A stretch of DNA of 5,740 nucleotides from an uncultured Selenomonadaceae bacterium (lineage in GTDB: Bacteria; Bacillota; Negativicutes; Selenomonadales; Selenomonadaceae): NCBI GenBank assembly GCA_905236325.1, contig CAJOPJ010000205.1, positions 1-5,740 of the forward strand. Reading direction: 5' to 3'. The notes under the pieces are model-generated. The model was not told the origin of the DNA and made no database searches. It worked only from the letters and a program-made list of their open reading frames with translations. Below, piece by piece: positions 1-4,677 of this stretch; the stretch's first letter is position 1; every line of letters begins with the position of its first letter. Position numbers and translations under genes: made by a program.

Positions 1-1
1 A

Positions 2-151
2 ACGCCCGGCACTGAAACTAATCCGCAAGAAACTGCCCAGAAACTTCTTGAAGCACAACAAGTTCAACAACAAGCGCAAATTCAAGTTCAACAAGCACAA
101 CAACAACAACTTCAACAGGCGCAAATGCAACAATATCAAAATCAGCAATAA
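2..151 (+). CDS. mreC: 3' end of a probable MreC gene, Gln-rich C-terminal tail (partial)
   Basis: The open frame enters from the left edge and stops at TAA 149-151, leaving 49 visible residues. 23 of these are Gln, 21 of them in the last 31 positions, interspersed with Ala, Leu, Val and Ile, so the tail could form a polar helix or coiled coil. No domain can be recognised in this low-complexity piece. The name rests on position only: mreD follows 74 bases later on the same strand, and mreC-mreD is a strongly conserved pair. MreC is a membrane-anchored periplasmic scaffold of the elongasome that links MreB and MreD to the peptidoglycan synthases. Many MreC proteins carry variable, poorly conserved C-terminal tails, so a Q-rich end is plausible. 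Another envelope protein is possible. Confidence 0.6.
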   Translation, partial: TPGTETNPQETAQKLLEAQQVQQQAQIQVQQAQQQQLQQAQMQQYQNQQ

Positions 152-160
152 GGCAGAAAG

Positions 161-229
161 GTGGAAATCAAGTCACCAGACACTAGAATTTATTGGCGAC
201 TAATGACTGGCGACCGACAACCATTATGA
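161..229 (+). CDS. possible 22-codon leader ORF translationally coupled to mreD
   Basis: A GTG at 161 has an AAGG Shine-Dalgarno at 150-153 with 7 bases of spacing, overlapping the mreC stop. The frame reads VEIKSPDTRIYWRLMTGDRQ, then PL, then TGA at 227-229. That stop overlaps the ATG at 226-228 as ATGA, the classic geometry for re-initiation by a terminating ribosome. This is the only good ribosome binding site between mreC and mreD, and neither mreD start candidate has one of its own. The peptide has no recognisable family. The alternative is that a one-base difference from relatives (real, or a sequence error) split an N-terminal extension off MreD. Confidence 0.35.
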   Translation: MEIKSPDTRIYWRLMTGDRQPL

Positions 230-720
230 AGATGATAATTTCTTGGGCGGCGATAATTTTATTGCTGTTCACTGCACAAACTTCGCTGTTCAGTTTTTTG
301 GATTGGAACGGCATTAGCGTCAACTTGATGTTGCTTTTGACAGTTTCAGTCGCCTACATTCACGGCTGGCAAAAAGGTCTCGGCATTGGATTTATAACAG
401 GACTTTTGCAAGACTGCACGACAGGAAGTTTTTTCGGTTGCGCAACATTTATTTATATGACAATTGGCTTGCTTTTCGGAAAATTCGCCAAGCATGTTTT
501 CAAGGAACAATTTTTCTTTCCGGTAATGAGCGCACCTGTCGCAGCAATTATGTATTTTGTCTTTATGATAATTTTTATTTACTTGCTGGGCTACCAAATT
601 GATTTAGTTCAAATGACGCAGAAAATCTTACTGCCGCTGATTTGCTATCAACTTGTCTTTGCTGCTTTTGTACATAAATTGGTTTTTGATTTTGATAAAT
701 TTGCACAGCGTCACGGCTAA
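226..720 (+). CDS. mreD: rod shape-determining protein MreD
   Basis: MreD is the small integral membrane protein of the elongasome. It works with MreC and MreB to place lateral wall synthesis. From ATG 226 the product has 164 residues, the usual family length, and is almost entirely hydrophobic. Likely membrane spans lie near residues 3-24, 30-47, 52-70, 71-86, 97-122 and 133-152. Family hallmarks are the AQTSLF segment ending the first span (17-22) and GLLQD at 59-63 in the middle loop. A TTG at 193 in the same frame would add 11 polar residues. I prefer ATG 226 because the protein then begins directly with its first span and because the upstream leader ORF stops on it (ATGA). Neither start has its own Shine-Dalgarno. 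The mrdA/PBP2 gene that often follows mreD is absent; a convergent gene comes next. Confidence 0.88.
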   Translation: MKMIISWAAIILLLFTAQTSLFSFLDWNGISVNLMLLLTVSVAYIHGWQKGLGIGFITGLLQDCTTGSFFGCATFIYMTIGLLFGKFAKHVFKEQFFFPVMSAPVAAIMYFVFMIIFIYLLGYQIDLVQMTQKILLPLICYQLVFAAFVHKLVFDFDKFAQRHG

Positions 721-1232
721 ATATTTTGTTTAAAATATTCACGATCTAAAATCCCAAACAAAACAAGATTTTCATAAACACCATTTGTCAGCAAAGTTTC
801 GCGCAATAAACCTTCGCGAACCATACCGCAATTTTCATACAAATTCAGTGCAATTTTGTTATAATCTTTGCAATCAAGTTGGGCGCGGTGAAATTTTTTT
901 ACTTCAAAGCTCCACTTCATTAAAAGCATTAAACCTTCGCGACCATAACCACAGCCTTTTTTGTCAATGATTATGTGCAAATACTCAACTTCAAATTCAT
1001 CAATCTGAATTAAAAAATATCCCACAGGTTCTGAAGTTTCAATTTCCTCAACTATAATATTCATTTTTTCAGAGCCGTCGGATTGAATTGCCTCAAGCTG
1101 AAATTTTTCATCATAAGGCACAATAAATTTTAAATTTTCAGGCGCATATTGAACTTGAAAAATGTAGTTGAAATCTTTTTCCTCCGCACGACGCAACCTC
1201 AATCGTTCGCCTTCAATTAAAATTTTCGACAT
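717..1232 (-). CDS. GNAT-family N-acetyltransferase, RimJ/RimL type
   Basis: The product is 171 aa and belongs to the Acetyltransf_3 branch, which transfers acetyl from acetyl-CoA to protein N-termini or small amines. The N-terminal strand GERLRLRRAEEKDF (8-21) is typical of the branch. The acetyl-CoA pyrophosphate loop reads KGCGYG (92-97) and fits the Q/R-x-x-G-x-G/A pattern with Lys in first place. The C-terminal signature YNKIALNLYENCGMVREG (124-141) is close to the YN..AI.LYEK.GF..EG consensus. The start is ATG 1232: the AGTGGTG about 6 bases upstream serves as ribosome binding site. A TTG at 1250 in the same frame would swallow that site. The substrate cannot be read from sequence. The gene is convergent with mreD (TAG and TAA share 717-720) and divergent from mscS. 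It looks monocistronic and like accessory cargo beside the mre operon. Confidence 0.88.
   Translation of the reverse strand: MSKILIEGERLRLRRAEEKDFNYIFQVQYAPENLKFIVPYDEKFQLEAIQSDGSEKMNIIVEEIETSEPVGYFLIQIDEFEVEYLHIIIDKKGCGYGREGLMLLMKWSFEVKKFHRAQLDCKDYNKIALNLYENCGMVREGLLRETLLTNGVYENLVLFGILDREYFKQNI
720..739. repeat. 8-bp AT-only inverted repeat at the mreD/acetyltransferase junction
   Basis: AATATTTT (720-727), loop GTTT, AAAATATT (732-739) is a perfect 8-bp palindrome beginning on the last base of the mreD stop and lying within the last codons of the acetyltransferase gene. It has no GC pair and no following T tract on the + strand, so it is at best a weak terminator or a 3' end stabiliser for the mreCD transcript. 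It could also be chance in AT-rich DNA. Confidence 0.3.
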
Positions 1233-1275
1233 AAAAAACACCACTTTCAAAAAAAACTAAACATCAAAATTAAAC

Positions 1276-1303
1276 ACTAAATACTAAATACTAAATACCA
1301 AAT
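1276..1303. repeat. 7-bp tandem repeat, four units, in the divergent intergenic region
   Basis: ACTAAAT occurs at 1276-1282, 1283-1289 and 1290-1296, followed by ACCAAAT at 1297-1303 (one mismatch). Looser related strings (ACTAAAC, TTAAACA) lie just to the left between 1256 and 1276. The array sits between the acetyltransferase start (1232, - strand) and the mscS start (1327, + strand), where promoters for both genes are expected. I see no confident -35/-10 pair on either strand. Confidence 0.85.
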
Positions 1304-1324
1304 TTCGACCGAAGGGAGAAATTT
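1300..1324 (+). promoter_or_regulatory. inverted repeat enclosing the mscS ribosome binding site
   Basis: AAATTTC (1300-1306) and GAAATTT (1318-1324) are perfect 7-bp arms around an 11-base loop, GACCGAAGGGA. The mscS Shine-Dalgarno, GGGAG at 1314-1318, lies in the loop and reaches the first base of the right arm. The TTG start is at 1327. In RNA this hairpin could modulate access to the ribosome binding site. As DNA it could be an operator. Both roles are inferred. Confidence 0.35.
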
Positions 1325-1326
1325 CC

Positions 1327-2448
1327 TTGAATTATTTTCAAAATATTGACTGGTCGGCATTTTTATCAGCGTTAATTATTCCTGCTGTGATTTTAATTTT
1401 GTCGCTGGCAATTGGAATTGTGCTTAACAATTTTTTAAAAAACAAAGTCAGAGCACGCATCAAAAATGACGATTCAGAAATTCGACCGATATTTCTTAAC
1501 GCATTGCATGGCGTGCCAATATCATTTTGCTTGATAGTCGGCTTGTATTGGATTGTGACAACTTCATCGCATTTGCCAAGTGACCTGGTAAAAATTTTTT
1601 CCTACATTTTATTTGCAGCGATAATTTTTTCAATCACGCGCGTTATTGAAAGAACTTTGTCAGGATTTATCAGGCTGAAATTTTCCGGTACAGGCGATGC
1701 TAATCAATCAACACTGCTTGATACAATTTTTCGCGTGCTGATTTATGGCACAGGAATTTTAATTGTCCTTGACTACTACAATATCTCAATCACGCCAATT
1801 TTGACTGCAATGGGCGTTGGCGGTATGGCAGTTGCTTTTGGTGTTCGTGAAACTTTAGAAAATATTTTTTCCGGACTGCAACTGATACTTTCAAAACAAA
1901 TGCGCATTGGCGAATATATAAAACTTTCAACCGGCGACGAAGGGCGCGTTGTTGACATCAATTGGCGTTTTATTTCAATAATGCCGCCGAATGAAGGCAG
2001 TCTTGTTGTAATTCCAAACAAAGTTATTGCCGCCGCAGTTTCCACAAATTTTTCCCGACCGCGTGAAGATATTGTTGTCACTATTCCAATCGGCGTAAGT
2101 TATGACAGCGACTTGGAAAAAGTCGAACGCGTTACTGTTGAAGTCGCACGCGAAAAAATGATTAAAATTGACGGCTATGAACCAAAGTTTGATTCAAACG
2201 GCGTGGACAGAAATCCTCTTGCACCTGTCGTGCGCTATCAATCTTTCGGCGAATCTTCAATTGATTTTTTGGCGATTATGCATGTTACAAAATTCACAAG
2301 CCAATACCTGCTTAAGCATGAATTTATCAAGGAAATTTCTAAGCGTTATCGCGCTGAAGGAATTGATATTCCATTCCCAATTCGGACAATTATGTTGCCC
2401 GACGCTGTAGCTGAGGATACAGAAACTGTTTCACTTGAGAAAGGATGA
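1327..2448 (+). CDS. MscS-family small-conductance mechanosensitive channel
   Basis: The product is 373 aa, a membrane channel that opens under tension and releases solutes after hypo-osmotic shock. Hydrophobic spans lie at about 15-36, 62-79, 88-107 and 133-151. The pore-lining helix (about 155-188) is rich in Gly and Ala: MGVGGMAVAFGVRETLENIF, then SGLQLILSKQMRIGEYI. This is the MscS signature. The beta domain follows (about 198-260), with GDEGRVVDINWRF and VVIPNKVI, and then the alpha/beta vestibule ending FPIRTI near 351. The extra N-terminal spans compared with E. coli MscS (286 aa, three spans) place it among the slightly larger YkuT/YbdG-like members. The start is TTG 1327, chosen because GGGAG at 1314-1318 is spaced 8 bases from it and no nearby ATG fits. 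It is the first gene of an operon with the 97-aa gene 6 bases downstream. Confidence 0.93.
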   Translation: MNYFQNIDWSAFLSALIIPAVILILSLAIGIVLNNFLKNKVRARIKNDDSEIRPIFLNALHGVPISFCLIVGLYWIVTTSSHLPSDLVKIFSYILFAAIIFSITRVIERTLSGFIRLKFSGTGDANQSTLLDTIFRVLIYGTGILIVLDYYNISITPILTAMGVGGMAVAFGVRETLENIFSGLQLILSKQMRIGEYIKLSTGDEGRVVDINWRFISIMPPNEGSLVVIPNKVIAAAVSTNFSRPREDIVVTIPIGVSYDSDLEKVERVTVEVAREKMIKIDGYEPKFDSNGVDRNPLAPVVRYQSFGESSIDFLAIMHVTKFTSQYLLKHEFIKEISKRYRAEGIDIPFPIRTIMLPDAVAEDTETVSLEKG

Positions 2449-2454
2449 TTTTTT

Positions 2455-2748
2455 ATGACAGTTGACGGTGTAAAAATTATTTCGGTAAATATTGACGACC
2501 TTACCGAACAAGAAGCAAAAAATTATGTCGATTATGTGCGCGAAAGAATCGACACGCCACTTACTGCAATTGAAGTCAAACTTTGCGACGACGGCAAGAT
2601 TGATTTAAATTACAAAAGTCAAGGCGAAAAATTTGAACGCATAAGACGCATAACCGGCTACTTGACCGGCGATTTAAACAGCTGGAACAATGCAAAACGC
2701 GCTGAAGAACATGAACGCGTCAAGCACGGAGTACAATGCAATGTGTAA
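2455..2748 (+). CDS. small protein with a stand-alone NrdD-like glycyl-radical C-terminal domain
   Basis: The product is 97 aa. The last third, RRITGYLTGDLNSWNNAK (64-81) followed by RAEEHERVKHG (82-92), matches the C-terminus of class III anaerobic ribonucleotide reductase, where RRVCGYLG holds the radical glycine and is followed by a WN/FN..GK..E...RVKH segment. Gly68 would be the radical position. The large catalytic barrel and the CPxCG zinc ribbon of full NrdD are absent. The first 60 residues are short, polar and mixed, with DDLTEQEAKNYVDYV as a likely helix, and I do not recognise them. Short proteins with this domain are often labelled anaerobic ribonucleoside-triphosphate reductase in databases, but this one cannot reduce nucleotides alone. 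AAAGGA at 2440-2445 is the ribosome binding site, inside the mscS 3' end, so the two genes are co-transcribed. A terminator follows. Confidence 0.7.
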   Translation: MTVDGVKIISVNIDDLTEQEAKNYVDYVRERIDTPLTAIEVKLCDDGKIDLNYKSQGEKFERIRRITGYLTGDLNSWNNAKRAEEHERVKHGVQCNV

Positions 2749-2760
2749 TTTTTTTTCATC

Positions 2761-2784
2761 AGCAGCTTAAAGCTGTTTTTTTTT
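2761..2784 (+). terminator. intrinsic terminator of the mscS operon
   Basis: CAGCT-TAA-AGCTG forms a 5-bp stem with a 3-base loop, extended by an A-T pair and a G-T wobble to about 7 bp (2761-2777). Nine consecutive T follow at 2776-2784. It begins 12 bases after the stop codon at 2748. Confidence 0.85.
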
Positions 2785-2785
2785 G

Positions 2786-2814
2786 TTGAAATTATTATCA
2801 GCGTCTGATAAAAT
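2786..2814 (+). promoter_or_regulatory. sigma-A-type promoter of the cheR operon
   Basis: TTGAAA (-35, 2786-2791) and TAAAAT (-10, 2809-2814) are separated by exactly 17 bp, close to the TTGACA/TATAAT consensus. Transcription would start near 2821, giving a leader of about 34 bases before the cheR ATG. The -35 begins two bases after the upstream terminator's T run ends, so the two operons are separated by a minimal terminator-promoter junction. It is not a sigma-28 type motility promoter by eye. Confidence 0.75.
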
Positions 2815-2854
2815 GACTAAAATTCAGAATTTTTTTAACTGGGGGGCATTTCCA

Positions 2855-3640
2855 ATGGACGAAAAAGATTGGGAAACTTTTAAGAAAAAATTGAACGATA
2901 AGACCGGAATTGATTTGCAACTTTACAAAGAACCGCAAATGAAACGCCGCATTGGTAATCTAGTTACGCGCTCGGAGTTTAAAACTTTTACAGCGTACTT
3001 TGATAATGTCGTCAAAAATAAAGACACCTTCGCGGAATTTATTGAGTACTTAACAATCAATGTTTCGGAATTTTTCCGCAACCCCGACAAATTTTCAAAA
3101 ATTGAAAAAGAAATTATTCCGCACCTGCTGAAAAAATCGCCAAAACTGAACATTTGGAGCGCAGGTTGTTCAATCGGCGCAGAGCCTTATTCCCTGTCAA
3201 TTATAATGAAAGAACTTACACCGAATGTTCGCCACAGAATTTTGGCAAGCGACCTTGATGTTGATATTTTGGCAAAGGCGCGTAAGGGCGAATACACAGA
3301 CAACGAACTCAAGGCTATGGAACCTGCAAGGCTTGCAAAATATTTTACAAAAACACCGGCAGGAACTTATCTTGTTAAACCTGAAATTAAATCGCCTGTC
3401 GAATTTAAACGCCACAACCTGCTGAAAGATAAATTTGAAAGCGGCTTTGATTTAATCCTCTGCCGCAATGTTGTTATTTACTTCACAGAGGAAGCTAAAG
3501 ATCAACTTTATGCGCATTTCTTTGAAGCCTTAAAACCCGGCGGAATTTTATTTGTCGGCGCAACTGAAGCTATTTTAAACTTCCGCAAACTTGGCTATAC
3601 AAGTTTTCAACCGTTCTTCTACCAAAAACCTGAAAAGTAG
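2855..3640 (+). CDS. cheR: CheR-type protein-glutamate methyltransferase
   Basis: The product is 261 aa. CheR methylates glutamates on chemoreceptor signalling helices with S-adenosylmethionine and drives sensory adaptation in the cytoplasm. The N-terminal helical domain ends in LTINVSEFFRNPDKF (66-80), the counterpart of the LT.N.T.FFR.P motif. The SAM fold follows: WSAGCSIGAEPYSL (101-114), ILASDLD (129-135), CRNVVIYF (203-210) and LKPGGILFVGATE (226-238). The length is normal for the family. I chose ATG 2855: GGGGGG at 2841-2846 is a usable ribosome binding site 8 bases ahead. The longer frame from TTG 2783 would begin inside the terminator T run, next to the -35 box. No receptor, cheB or cheW lies nearby; the partner gene is a PaaK-like protein 8 bases downstream. 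Some CheR-like proteins methylate targets other than chemoreceptors, and that remains possible here. Confidence 0.92.
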   Translation: MDEKDWETFKKKLNDKTGIDLQLYKEPQMKRRIGNLVTRSEFKTFTAYFDNVVKNKDTFAEFIEYLTINVSEFFRNPDKFSKIEKEIIPHLLKKSPKLNIWSAGCSIGAEPYSLSIIMKELTPNVRHRILASDLDVDILAKARKGEYTDNELKAMEPARLAKYFTKTPAGTYLVKPEIKSPVEFKRHNLLKDKFESGFDLILCRNVVIYFTEEAKDQLYAHFFEALKPGGILFVGATEAILNFRKLGYTSFQPFFYQKPEK

Positions 3641-3648
3641 GCATAAAG

Positions 3649-4644
3649 ATGTACGCTAATGAGCAATTAGAAAAAATCAGCCGCACGGATTTGGAAAATT
3701 TGCAACTGGAACGACTTAAAAAATTAGTTGCCTGGGCTTATGAAAAAAGCGCGTTTTATAAAAAATCTTTCGACGCGGCAAATTTCAAGCCGGAAGACTT
3801 GCACGAACTTTGCGACATAAAAAAAATTCCATTCCTGACTTTAGAAGAAATTAACCGCACAGATGCGCAGGATTTTTTGACTTTGCCGATGTCCGGAATT
3901 GTGCGCATAAATCAAATTGAGGAACAAAGCGGCGGCGAATTTACAAAATTTTACACAAAAGGCGACATTCAACAAAATGTTGAGATGATGGCGCGTTGTT
4001 TGATTGCGTCGGGAATAAATCGCGCATCGATTGTCGGACTTCAAGGCGACTTGTCAGACAGCAAATTTTTGGATATTTTGTACGCGCTTGAATCAATCGG
4101 CACAACAGTTATTCCACTTGGAACAGATTACCGCCATTGGCTTAAAGTGCTTGAAAAATTTTCACTTGATACCTTAATCAGCACGCCGCAACTTATCATG
4201 CAACTGATTATTCAACTACAGGCGACTTGGAAAAATATTATCGACTACTCGATCCAAAAAATTCTATGCATAAACCTAAACAATATTCAAAATCCACTGC
4301 AACAGCACATTGAATCACGCGTTGGCACTGAAGTATTTAATTTATTCGCGCCGGCGGAACTTGGCACTGCAGGAATGATTTTTCAATGCAACAGCGTGTC
4401 CGGTCACCACATTCAGGAAGATATTTATTTGCCTGAAATTGTGAATTTTGATGACGGCGAAATTATTAGCGAAGATGAACACATGGGCGAACTTGTAATT
4501 ACAACTTTAACTGCGCAGGCAATGCCGCTAATTCGATATCGAACGCGTCAAGCAGTCCGAAAAATGAGCGAACCTTGCAAATGCGGCAGAACTTTAATGC
4601 GCATTGCGACACCTTACACCAGAACTTCAGATGACGATGAATAA
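3649..4644 (+). CDS. PaaK-like adenylate-forming protein, truncated and probably inactive
   Basis: The product is 331 aa and resembles the phenylacetate-CoA ligase (PaaK) branch of the ANL superfamily, usually about 430 aa. Family features are the N-terminal LENLQLERLKKLVAWAYEKS (15-34), FYKKSFD (36-42), GTTVIPLG (151-158), STPQLIMQL (178-186), GELVITTL...MPLIRYRTR (280-300) and EPCKCGRT (308-315). Three catalytic elements are changed or missing. The ATP-binding SSGTTGKP loop reads EQSGGEFTK (92-100). The Asp expected after RYRTR/RYRTG is Gln301. The whole C-terminal lid domain with its lysine is absent: the protein ends TRTSDDDE just where GRSDD and the lid would begin. The gene stops cleanly ahead of a terminator, and no homologous continuation appears in other frames. 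The ribosome binding site is TAGG at the cheR stop. I infer a non-catalytic relic or a protein with a new, CheR-linked role. Confidence 0.78.
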   Translation: MYANEQLEKISRTDLENLQLERLKKLVAWAYEKSAFYKKSFDAANFKPEDLHELCDIKKIPFLTLEEINRTDAQDFLTLPMSGIVRINQIEEQSGGEFTKFYTKGDIQQNVEMMARCLIASGINRASIVGLQGDLSDSKFLDILYALESIGTTVIPLGTDYRHWLKVLEKFSLDTLISTPQLIMQLIIQLQATWKNIIDYSIQKILCINLNNIQNPLQQHIESRVGTEVFNLFAPAELGTAGMIFQCNSVSGHHIQEDIYLPEIVNFDDGEIISEDEHMGELVITTLTAQAMPLIRYRTRQAVRKMSEPCKCGRTLMRIATPYTRTSDDDE

Positions 4645-4677
4645 AAAAAAATTCCTCCGACTTTGGAGGCTTTTTTT
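4643..4677. terminator. bidirectional intrinsic terminator between the cheR operon and clpX
   Basis: CCTCC (4654-4658), loop GACTTT, GGAGG (4665-4669) is flanked by an A run at 4643-4651 and seven T at 4671-4677. Read from either strand it gives a GC stem followed by a T tract, so it can end both convergent transcripts. The T run overlaps the stop codon of the - strand gene (4676-4678). Confidence 0.88.

Noticed and set aside
346..597. - strand Cys/His-rich frame opposite mreD, resembling a small metal-binding protein
   Set aside because: The Cys and His codons are reverse complements of mreD membrane-segment codons; there is no ribosome binding site and MreD explains the region.
1233..1250. 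Acetyltransferase start at TTG 1250
   Set aside because: The extra residues are not part of the fold and the only ribosome binding site (AGTGGTG) would lie inside the coding region; ATG 1232 fits better.
1776..2081. 101-codon open frame on the - strand inside mscS
   Set aside because: It is wholly antisense to the conserved pore and beta domain of MscS, with no recognisable product; it is a shadow of the real gene.
2783..2854. Longer cheR reading frame from TTG 2783, adding 24 residues
   Set aside because: The TTG lies in the terminator T run and the extension crosses the -35 and -10 boxes. ATG 2855 has a ribosome binding site and gives a normal family length.
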